Positions 8,765-16,370 of a stretch of DNA of 64,000 bases are shown here, one piece after another (the stretch's first letter is position 1; each line of letters starts with the position of its first letter). The notes beneath the pieces are model-generated. The model was not told the origin of the DNA, searched no databases, and saw only the letters and a list, made by a program, of their open reading frames with translations. The DNA is from CAVXYG01 sp963766005 (lineage in GTDB: Bacteria > Actinomycetota > Actinomycetes > S36-B12 > GCA-2699445): positions 124,001-188,000 of the forward strand of contig CAVXYG010000008.1 in assembly GCA_963766005.1 (NCBI GenBank), written 5' to 3'. Both the position numbers and the translations under genes were made by a program.

Positions 8765-9466
8765 ATGCACCGCTCTCCATTCCTTGCCGCCGCAGGGGCA
8801 CTGGCCCTCTGCGCCACCGTCGCCGCACCCGCCGCGTTCGCCGCGGAGGAGTACCCGCCGACCACTCCCACCCGAGCGGCCGGCGTTTGTGTGGGCGACA
8901 TCCCGTACTTCGCCTACGCCGTGGACTTCGGCAGCGACTCCTTCGTGGGCGCGCCGATGACGATCACCTTCGTGAACCCGGGCGGCGCCGACTTCGTGAT
9001 CGAGACTGTCGTGCCGGACGTCGATGCTCCTGCCGCTGTCCTGTGGCCCGGGGCTTCCGCGGATCCCGAGGACTGGCCGGGCTGGGAGCTCAATGCCGAC
9101 GGCATCTGGGTGGAGACCACCCAGGACGAGGGTGCGTTCACCCGCGCCGCGGGCGGCGTCGAGGTGCGCTTCGACACCAACCCGACCCTGGCCACAACGG
9201 TGACCTACCCGCCGGCAACCGAGGCCTGCGCCAACCCAGAGAACTTCCAGACGACCGGCGGGGGTGGCACGAGCAACCCCGAGACCCCGACCACGGGCGC
9301 GGACAATCCCGTGACCCCGACCAGCGTCGAGGGCGGCGAGGCGGTGCAGACCGCCGCGACCACGCCCCAGACCGGGGCGAGCGTCGCGCTGCCGATCGCG
9401 CTCGGGGTCACCGCGCTGGGAATTGGGGCCGGCCTGACGGTGATGGTACGGCGCCGCAACGCCTGA
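8765..9466 (+). CDS. Secreted cell-wall-anchor-type protein (TPQTG sorting signal), paralogue 1
   Basis: The 233-residue protein has a signal peptide (1-26, ending AAFA), one folded domain of about 115 residues beginning GVCVGDIPYFAYAVDFG and containing VLWPGA and DWPGWEL, a Thr/Pro/Gly-rich linker, and a C-terminal sorting-like tail: TPQTG (200-204), a hydrophobic helix and RRR. A sortase would probably attach it to the wall even though the first motif residue is Thr rather than Leu. The domain has two Cys (CVGD and CANP) likely to form a disulfide. This domain occurs in other actinobacterial LPXTG proteins but I know no function for it. The ATG follows GGGGGA by 6 nt. The next gene is a clear paralogue. 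Confidence 0.75.
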   Translation: MHRSPFLAAAGALALCATVAAPAAFAAEEYPPTTPTRAAGVCVGDIPYFAYAVDFGSDSFVGAPMTITFVNPGGADFVIETVVPDVDAPAAVLWPGASADPEDWPGWELNADGIWVETTQDEGAFTRAAGGVEVRFDTNPTLATTVTYPPATEACANPENFQTTGGGGTSNPETPTTGADNPVTPTSVEGGEAVQTAATTPQTGASVALPIALGVTALGIGAGLTVMVRRRNA

Positions 9467-9783
9467 CCTGCAGTCGTATCGCTGCCGCGCGCCGAACGGG
9501 GGTTCCGGAGCGCGGCAGCGGCATGTCCGCAGTGCTGCAAGGCATCCGTCGCGCCGACGCGCGATCCCCCTCGCATCCGGTGCAGCCGACGATCGCCGCA
9601 GTCCCGAAATCCCTTGCATATCGCCCCAAATCGGCATGTCGGGCCGCGCATATCGGCAGGGATTCGGGTGTGGCCAACAAAGGCTCTCTCACGATTTGAT
9701 CAAGAAGCCCCGAATCCGTCTCCTGCCCCTGTGCATTCCCCTACATTCCAGGTGTCCGACGAGGCAAGGGAGCCTGGATCACG
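9467..9783 (+). promoter_or_regulatory. Intergenic region with hairpin, repeated GCATATCG motif and a promoter
   Basis: This 317-bp gap has no convincing gene. After the hairpin at 9480-9520 it holds GCATATCG twice (9616-9623 and 9648-9655) flanking CGGCATGTCGG (9632-9642), and is less GC-rich than its surroundings. TACATT (9742-9747) is a likely -10, with AAGGGAG (9766-9772) as ribosome site for the ATG at 9784. The second surface-protein gene therefore probably has its own regulated promoter. Confidence 0.4.
9480..9520 (+). terminator. Stem-loop after the first surface-protein gene
   Basis: An 11-bp perfect inverted repeat (CGCTGCCGCGC at 9480-9490 and its complement at 9510-9520) with a 19-nt loop begins 13 nt after the stop codon. 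There is no U-run, but a strong hairpin at this place is consistent with transcription ending before the second paralogue. Confidence 0.5.
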
Positions 9784-10794
9784 ATGCGAAAGACACGTCT
9801 TCTCACCGGCGCGGGGGCTGCGGCCATCCTGGTGACTGCGGTCCTTCAGCCGGCATACGCTGCCGACGAGGACTACGGAGCAGATCAACCGGCCCCTACG
9901 GCCGAAGACAACGGGGGGGTCGGCGACGGCGACATGCCTGCCGACGATGGCCCGGACGGTGACATCGGCACACCGCCGGAGCCCTCCGACGGTGGAGTGG
10001 GGAACGACTACGAGGTGCCGGGCGACGAGGTGCCGGGCGACGACGTGCCGGGCGACGACGTGCCGGGCGACGACGTGCCGGGCGACGACGTGCCGGGCGA
10101 CGACGTGCCGGGCGACGAGGTGCCGGGCGACGACGTTCCCGATACCGACAGCACGGACGGACCACCTGAACCGTCCAACGGGGGTGTGGGCAACGGCTAC
10201 GACGAGGAGCCGCTGCCGACCCGTGCAGCCGGCGTGTGCGTCGGCGACGTGCCGTATTTCGCCTACGAGGTGGATTTCGGCGACGACGACTTCGTCGGCG
10301 ATGCGATGACCATCACGTTCGTCAACCCCGATGGCGACGACGCGGTGATCGAGACCACCGTGCCGGCAGCCGGGGAACGTGGTGTCGTCCTGTGGCCCGG
10401 GGCCTCGGAGGATCCCCAGGATTGGCCGGGCTGGGAGTTGAACGAGGACGGCGTCTGGGTGGAGACCACCGAGGATGAAGGAGCGTTCACTCGCGCTCCC
10501 GGTGGGGTGGAGGTGCTCTTCGAGACCAACCCGACGCTGGACACGACGGTGACCTACCCGCCGGCCAGCGCCATTTGCGCCAACCCGAAGAACCGGACGC
10601 CGCGCGATGTCCCGCCGCCGCCAGGCGATAACCCGCCGCCGCCAGGCGAGGATGTCCCGCCGCCGCCAGGCGAGCACGAGGACCTGCCGGAGACCGGTGC
10701 CGACACGCGCCTCATCGGGCTGTCCGCGCTGGCGGCACTCGGCGCCGGCATCGGCATGACCGCTGCGGTCCGTCGGCGCTGGGCCCAGCTGTAG
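9784..10794 (+). CDS. LPXTG cell-wall-anchored protein with acidic VPGDD repeats, paralogue 2
   Basis: The 336-residue protein has a signal peptide (1-26, ending AYA), an acidic Gly/Asp-rich stalk containing eight VPGDD/VPGDE units (about 78-117), a folded domain closely similar to that of the preceding gene (GVCVGDVPYFAYEVDFG, VLWPGASEDPQDWPGWEL, TVTYPPA), a Pro-rich DVPPPPGE repeat segment, and a full sortase signal LPETG (301-305) with hydrophobic helix and RRR tail. A housekeeping sortase would link it to peptidoglycan, placing the domain outside the cell. The acidic stalk may act as a spacer or bind cations (inference). No sortase gene lies in the window. Confidence 0.85.
   Translation: MRKTRLLTGAGAAAILVTAVLQPAYAADEDYGADQPAPTAEDNGGVGDGDMPADDGPDGDIGTPPEPSDGGVGNDYEVPGDEVPGDDVPGDDVPGDDVPGDDVPGDDVPGDEVPGDDVPDTDSTDGPPEPSNGGVGNGYDEEPLPTRAAGVCVGDVPYFAYEVDFGDDDFVGDAMTITFVNPDGDDAVIETTVPAAGERGVVLWPGASEDPQDWPGWELNEDGVWVETTEDEGAFTRAPGGVEVLFETNPTLDTTVTYPPASAICANPKNRTPRDVPPPPGDNPPPPGEDVPPPPGEHEDLPETGADTRLIGLSALAALGAGIGMTAAVRRRWAQL
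10015..10134 (+). repeat. Eight tandem 15-bp repeats encoding VPGDD/VPGDE
   Basis: Eight head-to-tail copies of GTGCCGGGCGACGA plus a final C or G begin at 10015 and repeat every 15 bp. Six copies end in Asp and two (first and seventh) in Glu. The block is flanked by a longer duplicated segment (PPEPSDGGVGN before, PPEPSNGGVGN after). Such in-frame arrays are prone to length change by slippage. Confidence 0.95.
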
Positions 10795-10820
10795 CACGAC
10801 CCCGCCGCGGCCCCGTCTGA

Positions 10821-10826
10821 CACGAT
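10821..10826 (+). promoter_or_regulatory. -10 element (CACGAT) for leaderless rsmI
   Basis: CACGAT ends 6 nt before the GTG start of rsmI, and no Shine-Dalgarno is present (GGGCCC lies between). Confidence 0.45.
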
Positions 10827-10832
10827 GGGCCC

Positions 10833-11678
10833 GTGGCGGGACTCCTGGCAATCGCGGCGACGCCCATCGGGAACACCGATGACGCGTCGCCGCGATTGCG
10901 TCGTCTCCTGGTCGAGGCCGACGTGATCGCCGTGGAGGACACGCGCCGGCTGATTCGTCTGGCGCGAGCCCTCGGCATCACCTATACCGCTGACGTCGTC
11001 TCCTTCTACGAGGCGGTCGAGGGCGCCAGGATCCCGCAACTGCTCGCGCGCCTGACGGCGGGGCAGACCGTCGCGCTCATCACCGATGCCGGGATGCCGT
11101 CGGTGAGCGACCCGGGCTACCGACTCGTCGCCGCGGCGGCTGCTGCGGGCATCGACATCACCGTCCTCCCCGGTCCCTCAGCGGTTCCGGCGGCGCTGGC
11201 TGTCTCCGGACTGCCGTCGGACCGCTTCTGCTTCGAGGGCTTCCCGCCACGCAAGCCCGGCGAGCGGACGCGCTGGTTCGGTCGGCTGTCGCTGGAGCCG
11301 CGCACGATCGTGTTCTTCGAGTCGCCGCGCCGCATCGGGGCCACCTTGGGCGCGGCGGCCCAGGTGCTCGGTGCGGACCGCCGCGCCGTCGTGTGCCGCG
11401 AGTTGACCAAGACGCATGAAGAGGTCCGCCGCGGGACTCTGGCGGAACTGGCCGCGTGGGCGGCCGAGGGGCTGCTCGGCGAGATCACCGTCGTGGTGGC
11501 CGGTGCCCCGGACCGGTCGCCGACACCGGTCCAGCCCGCCGACCTGGCTGCTGCCGCCCGCGCCGCGGAGGCCGCAGGCCGAGACCGCAAAGCCGCGATC
11601 AAGGAGGTTGCCGTGCGCTTCGGCGTGCCCAAGCGCGAGGTCTTCGACGCCGTCGTGGCGGGTTCGCGCGAACCCTAG
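10833..11678 (+). CDS. rsmI: 16S rRNA (cytidine(1402)-2'-O)-methyltransferase
   Basis: RsmI methylates the ribose of C1402 in the decoding centre of 16S rRNA using SAM. The 281-residue protein has the tetrapyrrole-methylase fold signatures in order: AATPIGNTDD (about 8-17), VEDTRRLIRLA (34-44), LITDAGMPSVSDPGY (83-97), LPGPSAVPAAL, FEGFPPRK and FFESPRRI. The C-terminal AAIKEVAVRFGVPKREVFDAV is also typical. The GTG start is 38 nt after the surface-protein stop. It begins the housekeeping run rsmI-metG-tatD-rsmA-ispE. Confidence 0.93.
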   Translation: MAGLLAIAATPIGNTDDASPRLRRLLVEADVIAVEDTRRLIRLARALGITYTADVVSFYEAVEGARIPQLLARLTAGQTVALITDAGMPSVSDPGYRLVAAAAAAGIDITVLPGPSAVPAALAVSGLPSDRFCFEGFPPRKPGERTRWFGRLSLEPRTIVFFESPRRIGATLGAAAQVLGADRRAVVCRELTKTHEEVRRGTLAELAAWAAEGLLGEITVVVAGAPDRSPTPVQPADLAAAARAAEAAGRDRKAAIKEVAVRFGVPKREVFDAVVAGSREP

Positions 11679-11681
11679 ACT
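11676..11681 (+). promoter_or_regulatory. -10 element (TAGACT) for leaderless metG
   Basis: TAGACT ends 6 nt before the metG ATG at 11688. Its first three bases are also the TAG stop codon of rsmI. No Shine-Dalgarno is visible, so metG probably has its own leaderless transcript. Confidence 0.65.
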
Positions 11682-11687
11682 GAAACC

Positions 11688-13280
11688 ATGGCATCCCAGA
11701 AGGCGTACTACGTGACGACGCCCATCTACTACGTGAACGACGCCCCTCACATCGGGCACGCGTACACGACGGTGGCTGGCGACGTCCTGACGCGGTGGCA
11801 CCGGCAGCGCGGGGACCGCACCTGGTACCTGACCGGCACCGACGAGCACGGCACGAAGGTGCAGCAGGCCGCCGAGGCCAACGGGGTTGCGCCGCAGGAG
11901 TGGGTCGATCGGCTCGTCGAGCAGTCCTGGCAGCCCATGCTGGCCACGATCGACGCCGCGAACGATGACTTCATCCGCACCACGCAGGAGCGCCACCGCG
12001 CCGGCGTGCAGCGGTTCTGGGAAGTGTTGAAGGAGCGGGGCTTCGTCTACCAGGACACCTTCGACGGCCCCTACTGCGTTGGCTGCGAGGAGTTCAAGCA
12101 GCCCAGCGACCTGATCCCGGGGACCGGTCAGTACGCGGGCGTCGACGTCTGCCCCCTCCACGGCAGGCCGGTGGAGCAGTTGCAGGAGGAGAACTGGTTC
12201 TTCCGGCTCTCGGACTTCACCGACCGGCTCCTGGAGCACTACGCCCGCTATCCCGATTTCGTCTCGCCGCCGAGTGCCCGCAACGAGGTCGTCGCGTTCG
12301 TGAAGCAGGGCCTGCGGGACATCTCGATGTCTCGCAGTAGTGTCTCGTGGGGCATTCCGCTGGCGTGGGACTCCTCCCAGGTCACCTATGTCTGGTTCGA
12401 CGCGCTGCTGAACTACATCACCGCCATCGGCTACGGCGCGGCGCCGGGATCACGGGCCGGCAGCCAGTTCGCCAGCACCTGGCCGGCCGATATCCACCTC
12501 GTCGGCAAAGACATCCTCCGCTTCCACGCCGTGTTCTGGCCGGCGATGCTGATGGCCGCCGACATGCCGCTGCCGAAGCGGGTCTTCGCCCACGGGTGGC
12601 TGCTGGTGGGCGGAGAGAAGATGAGCAAGTCCAAGCTCACGGGCATCTCCCCGGAGCAGATCACCGACGAATTCGGCTCCGATGCGTTCCGCTACTACTT
12701 CATGCGCGCTATCGCCTTCGGTCAGGACGGCTCCTTCTCCTGGGAGGACATGGCCGCCCGCTACACCTCGGAGTTGGCCAACGGACTGGGCAACCTGGCA
12801 TCGCGCGTCCAGGCCATGATCGGGCGCTATTTCGACGGCGAGGTTCCAGCACCGGGTCCGTACGCCAATGCGGACCTGGCGCTGCAGGACCGGCTGGCCG
12901 CGGTGGTGCAGGACGCCGATGCCGGCTTCACCGCCCTGCGGTTCGCCGACGGGATTGCCGCGATCCGTTCCTACGTCGAGGCGGTGAACCTGTACGTCAC
13001 CGAGCAGGAGCCGTGGAAGCTGGCCAAGGACCCGGATCGCCGCGAGCGCTTGGCGACGGTCCTCTACACGGTGGCCGAAGCCCTGCGGGCGATCGCGGTC
13101 CTCTACCACCCGGTGATGCCGCGCTGCACCGAGGCGATCTGGGACTCGATCGGCGCGGCGGGCATCGGCGACCTGGCCGAGCAGCGCATCGGATCGGTGT
13201 CGTCCTGGGGACAGCTGCAGCCGGGCAGCGCGGTGACCAAGACGCCGCCGCTGTTCCCCCGGTTGGCCGAGCCGGCATGA
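11688..13280 (+). CDS. metG: Methionyl-tRNA synthetase
   Basis: MetRS charges tRNA-Met with methionine in the cytoplasm. The 530-residue class I synthetase has the HIGH motif as HIGHAY (21-26), the KMSKS motif exactly (311-315, in GEKMSKSKLTG), a CVGCEEF...CPLH knuckle in the connective peptide, and the anticodon-binding helical domain (SELANGLGNLASRV, EPWKLAKD). It lacks the C-terminal tRNA-binding extension of some MetRS, as is usual in actinobacteria. The last codons overlap the tatD start (ATGA). The leaderless promoter makes a T-box leader unlikely. Confidence 0.95.
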   Translation: MASQKAYYVTTPIYYVNDAPHIGHAYTTVAGDVLTRWHRQRGDRTWYLTGTDEHGTKVQQAAEANGVAPQEWVDRLVEQSWQPMLATIDAANDDFIRTTQERHRAGVQRFWEVLKERGFVYQDTFDGPYCVGCEEFKQPSDLIPGTGQYAGVDVCPLHGRPVEQLQEENWFFRLSDFTDRLLEHYARYPDFVSPPSARNEVVAFVKQGLRDISMSRSSVSWGIPLAWDSSQVTYVWFDALLNYITAIGYGAAPGSRAGSQFASTWPADIHLVGKDILRFHAVFWPAMLMAADMPLPKRVFAHGWLLVGGEKMSKSKLTGISPEQITDEFGSDAFRYYFMRAIAFGQDGSFSWEDMAARYTSELANGLGNLASRVQAMIGRYFDGEVPAPGPYANADLALQDRLAAVVQDADAGFTALRFADGIAAIRSYVEAVNLYVTEQEPWKLAKDPDRRERLATVLYTVAEALRAIAVLYHPVMPRCTEAIWDSIGAAGIGDLAEQRIGSVSSWGQLQPGSAVTKTPPLFPRLAEPA

Positions 13281-14110
13281 CGTTTCGACTGGACGACCTG
13301 CCGCCCGTGCCGGAGCCGCTGCCGGTGCCGGTGGTCGACTCCCATACCCACCTGGACGCCACCGCGCACGACAGCGAACTGACGCCGCAACGCAACCTCG
13401 AACTGGCTGCCCGGGTCGGAGTCAGCCACGTCATCGATGTCGGAGTGGACGTGGAATCCAGCGAGGCGGCGGCCCGCCACGCGCAGCGGTTCGACGCCGT
13501 CTGGGCCGCCGCCGCCATCCATCCCAACGACGCGCCCCGTTGCGCCGACCTCGCTGCGGACCTGTCCCGGATCGCCGAACTGGCGGAGCTGCCGCAGGTC
13601 CGGGGCGTGGGCGAGACGGGCTTGGACTACTTCCGCACGCGCGAGGCGGCCGAGCGGAGGGTGCAGCAGGACGCGTTCCGCGCCCACATCGAGATTGCGA
13701 AGGCGTCCGGCAAAGCGCTGATCATCCACGACCGGGACGCTCACGACGACGTGTTCGCTGTGCTCGCCGACGCTGGCGCTCCGGACCGCGTGGTGTTCCA
13801 CTGCTTCAGCGGCGACGCCGACCTGGCGCGGGCCTGCGCCCGGCGGGGCTGGTTCGTCTCCTTCGCCGGCGTGGTGACCTTCCGCAATGCCAAGGACCTG
13901 CAGGCTGCGCTGCTGGAGGTCCCCGAGCAGCTGCTGCTGGCGGAGACCGACGCCCCGTACCTGACCCCCATGCCGTACCGGGGCAAGCGCAATGCCCCCT
14001 ACCTCCTGCCGCACACGGTCCGGTCGATGGCCGCGATGCGAGGTCAATCGGTGGCGGACCTCGCATCGCGGCTGACCGAGAACGCTGCCGTGGTGTTCGG
14101 GCCCCTGTGA
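13277..14110 (+). CDS. tatD: TatD-family metal-dependent deoxyribonuclease
   Basis: A 277-residue TIM-barrel hydrolase of the TatD family, which removes nucleotides from DNA 3' ends in DNA repair or degradation. Metal-ligand motifs are visible: VVDSHTHLDATAHD near the N-terminus, RGVGETGLDYFRTREA, LIIHDRDAHDDVF, VFHCFSGDADLA, and LLAETDAPYLTPMPYRGKRN at the C-terminus. The ATG overlaps the metG stop, and its own stop overlaps the rsmA GTG, so the three genes are translated as a coupled set. Confidence 0.92.
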   Translation: MTFRLDDLPPVPEPLPVPVVDSHTHLDATAHDSELTPQRNLELAARVGVSHVIDVGVDVESSEAAARHAQRFDAVWAAAAIHPNDAPRCADLAADLSRIAELAELPQVRGVGETGLDYFRTREAAERRVQQDAFRAHIEIAKASGKALIIHDRDAHDDVFAVLADAGAPDRVVFHCFSGDADLARACARRGWFVSFAGVVTFRNAKDLQAALLEVPEQLLLAETDAPYLTPMPYRGKRNAPYLLPHTVRSMAAMRGQSVADLASRLTENAAVVFGPL

Positions 14111-14958
14111 GCGGTCGCCTGCTCGGTGCCGCCGACGTGCGATCCTTGGCCGAGCGCCTCGACGTGCACCCCACCAAGCGATTGGGTCAGAACTTCGTCG
14201 TCGACGGCAACACGGTCCGGCGCATCGTCGGGCTGGCCTGCGTCGGTCCGGACGACACGGTGCTGGAAGTCGGTCCGGGTCTGGGCAGCCTGACCCTGGG
14301 GCTGCTGGACGCCGGCGCCCGCGTCGTGGCGGTGGAGATCGACCCGGTGCTCGCGGACGCGCTCGCTGCGACCGCGGCCGACCGGATGCCGCGGGCGGCC
14401 GCGCGGCTGCAGGTGCTCACCCGCGATGCCCTCACCGTCACGGCCGACGACATCGCCCCGCCGACGGCGCTGGTTGCCAACCTGCCGTACAACGTCTCGG
14501 TGCCGGTGCTGCTGCACCTGCTGGCCGAGCTGGCCACGATCGAGCACGGCCTGGTGATGGTGCAACGGGAGGTGGGGCAGCGGTTGGCCTGCCCCCCGGG
14601 GTCGCGCACGTACGGCGTCCCGAGCGTGAAGACGGCCTGGTTCGCCGAGGCGTCCGTCGTCGGATCGGTCTCCCGCAGCGTCTTCTGGCCGGTGCCGAAC
14701 GTCGATTCGGTGCTCGTCCGGCTTCGGCGGCGCCCAGCGCCTGCGACGGACTGCAGCCGCAAGGACGTCTTCGCGATCATCGACGCGGCCTTCTCGCAAC
14801 GCCGCAAGATGGTGCGCTCGGCGTTGGCGAAGTGGGCCGGTTCCCCGACCCGGGCCGAGGCCGTGCTGCGCCGCGCGGGCGTGGACCCGGCATCGCGGGG
14901 CGAGCAGTTGCCGCTGGCGGCGTACGTGGCGATCTGCGAGGCCGCTGCCGCGCTGTAG
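14107..14958 (+). CDS. rsmA: 16S rRNA dimethyladenosine transferase
   Basis: RsmA (KsgA) dimethylates the two adjacent adenosines (A1518 and A1519 in E. coli numbering) near the 3' end of 16S rRNA with SAM during small-subunit assembly. The 283-residue protein shows PTKRLGQNFVVDGNTV (about 21-36), the SAM-binding LEVGPGLGSLTLGLL (56-70), VAVEIDP, the catalytic ANLPYNVSVPVL, and FWPVPNVDSVLV. The GTG start overlaps the tatD stop (GTGA). The family placement and neighbours (tatD before, ispE after) are standard. Confidence 0.94.
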   Translation: MSGRLLGAADVRSLAERLDVHPTKRLGQNFVVDGNTVRRIVGLACVGPDDTVLEVGPGLGSLTLGLLDAGARVVAVEIDPVLADALAATAADRMPRAAARLQVLTRDALTVTADDIAPPTALVANLPYNVSVPVLLHLLAELATIEHGLVMVQREVGQRLACPPGSRTYGVPSVKTAWFAEASVVGSVSRSVFWPVPNVDSVLVRLRRRPAPATDCSRKDVFAIIDAAFSQRRKMVRSALAKWAGSPTRAEAVLRRAGVDPASRGEQLPLAAYVAICEAAAAL

Positions 14959-14998
14959 CCTCGCCGGTGGCCGCGGCGTCGTCGGCCGGGGGCGGCTC

Positions 14999-15004
14999 TA
15001 GCCT
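14999..15004 (+). promoter_or_regulatory. -10 element (TAGCCT) for leaderless ispE
   Basis: TAGCCT ends 6 nt before the ispE ATG at 15011 (TGCAGG lies between), in the 52-nt gap after rsmA. Confidence 0.55.
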
Positions 15005-15010
15005 TGCAGG

Positions 15011-15925
15011 ATGAACGATTCCGTCACGGTCCGAGTTCCGGCGAAGGTGAACCTGCAGCTCTCGGTCGGCCCGAAGGGCGAGGACGGCTACCACCCGCTG
15101 AGTACGGTCTTCCAAGCGGTCTCGATCTACGACGGCGTCACGGCGAGCCCCGTCCGAGCCGGGTCCGGCGTCACGCTCACCGCCAGCGGCGAGGGCGTGA
15201 GCGAGGTGCCGCTGGGCCCGGACAACCTCGCCGCCCGGGCAGCGCTACTCCTGGCCGAGCGGTTGGCGGTCCCCGCCGATGTCGCGCTCCACATCACCAA
15301 GGGGATCCCGGTGGCCGGCGGGATGGCTGGCGGTAGTGCCGATGCCGCGGCCGCACTCGTTGCCTGCGCGGCGCTGTGGGACGTCGAGGTCTCCGATGAG
15401 GTGCTGTTGGCGACAGCCGCGGCGCTGGGGTCCGACGTGCCGTTCCTCCTCAGGGGCGGCACAGCCGTCGGCACCGGCCGAGGTGACCGACTCATCCCCG
15501 TGCTGGCGGTGGGCACCTACGAATGGGTCTTCGCGACCGGCTACGAGGGGTTGGCAACACCGGCGGTGTACCAGCGGTTCGACGAGCTGACGGACGAGGC
15601 ATCGGTGCCGCAGCCGCGCATCGACGAACGGGTCCTCCATGCCCTGCGCTGCGGTGATGCCGTGGCGTTGGGAGCCGCGCTGAGCAACGATCTGCAGCCG
15701 GCGACCCTCGCGCTGCGCCCCTCGCTGCAGGCGTTGCTGGAGGAGGGCCTCGACGCGGGAGCCCTCGGCGCGGTGATCTCCGGGAGCGGCCCGACCGCAG
15801 CGTTCCTCGTCGCCGACGGTGATGCCGCGATGTCGCTGACGATGAGGTTGTCGCCCTCCGGGCTGTGCCGGTCGTTGCGGCGCGCGTCCGGGCCGGTGCC
15901 GGGGGCGCAGATCCACAGCCGGTAG
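15011..15925 (+). CDS. ispE: 4-diphosphocytidyl-2-C-methyl-D-erythritol kinase
   Basis: IspE phosphorylates CDP-methylerythritol with ATP in the non-mevalonate isoprenoid pathway. This 304-residue GHMP kinase begins VRVPAKVNLQLSVGPKGEDGYHPL and has the ATP-binding loop PVAGGMAGGSADAAAAL (about 98-114), SDVPFLLRGGTAVGTGRGD and the C-terminal glycine-rich motif GAVISGSGPTAAFL. It provides precursors for polyprenyl-phosphate carriers used by Pmt and wall synthesis. Confidence 0.94.
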   Translation: MNDSVTVRVPAKVNLQLSVGPKGEDGYHPLSTVFQAVSIYDGVTASPVRAGSGVTLTASGEGVSEVPLGPDNLAARAALLLAERLAVPADVALHITKGIPVAGGMAGGSADAAAALVACAALWDVEVSDEVLLATAAALGSDVPFLLRGGTAVGTGRGDRLIPVLAVGTYEWVFATGYEGLATPAVYQRFDELTDEASVPQPRIDERVLHALRCGDAVALGAALSNDLQPATLALRPSLQALLEEGLDAGALGAVISGSGPTAAFLVADGDAAMSLTMRLSPSGLCRSLRRASGPVPGAQIHSR

Positions 15926-15987
15926 CAGCCCCGCACCGGCGGCGGCGCCCCGCTGCTCGAGCTGCTGCAACTAGGATGGTGCCGCAA

Positions 15988-16058
15988 TCCGCCGTGGGGT
16001 ACTGGCAGCCCACCGGACTTTGAATCCGGAAGACCTGGATCGATACCAGGCGGCGGAG
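15988..16058 (+). tRNA. tRNA-Gln (anticodon TTG)
   Basis: A complete cloverleaf: acceptor TCCGCCG (15988-15994) pairs with CGGCGGA (16051-16057); D-stem GGG/CCC; anticodon stem CCGGA/TCCGG with loop CTTTGAA, anticodon TTG at 16020-16022; T stem CCTGG/CCAGG. The T-loop reads ATCGATA rather than the usual TTCGANN, a mild oddity. CCA is not fully encoded. A tRNA-Gln just before glmU is typical of actinobacteria. Confidence 0.92.
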
Positions 16059-16370
16059 CCGAGCCGGACGTTGTGCGTTGCGCTGCGGATGGCGTACCCG
16101 CGGATCGCGGGCCCGGCAGCCCCTGTCGGGTCCGCTCCAAGGTCGGTGTCCCCTGTTGCCGCACGGCAGGCCCTCGCGGACCGCCTGCCGCAGGTGAAGT
16201 GCTCCATGCCACCCCAGGCAGGCCTGAAGTGCCGCGCCCGGGCCGGCGGACCTGCGCCGCTGACCGAGCTCGCCGCGCTGCGGCCCGCCGGGCGTTCGAT
16301 ATGCCGCACGGCGACGAGTGTCGTTAGCCTCGGTCGTGGCGCACAGAACGCGCCCTCCAGGGAGGTTGTT
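16059..16370 (+). promoter_or_regulatory. Intergenic region upstream of glmU
   Basis: A 312-bp gap between tRNA-Gln and glmU with no convincing coding frame. TAGCCT at 16325-16330 is a plausible -10 and GGAGG at 16361-16365 the ribosome site for glmU. TCGATATGCCG (16296-16306), 18 nt upstream of that -10, resembles the CGATATGC-type motif seen in other gaps of this window. Confidence 0.4.

Noticed and set aside
10015..10134. CRISPR-like array of short repeats
   Set aside because: Units are head-to-tail without spacers, in frame, and encode VPGDD in a secreted protein.
11640..11690. T-box or other leader before metG
   Set aside because: The -10 element is 6 nt from the ATG and within the rsmI stop codon, leaving no leader RNA.
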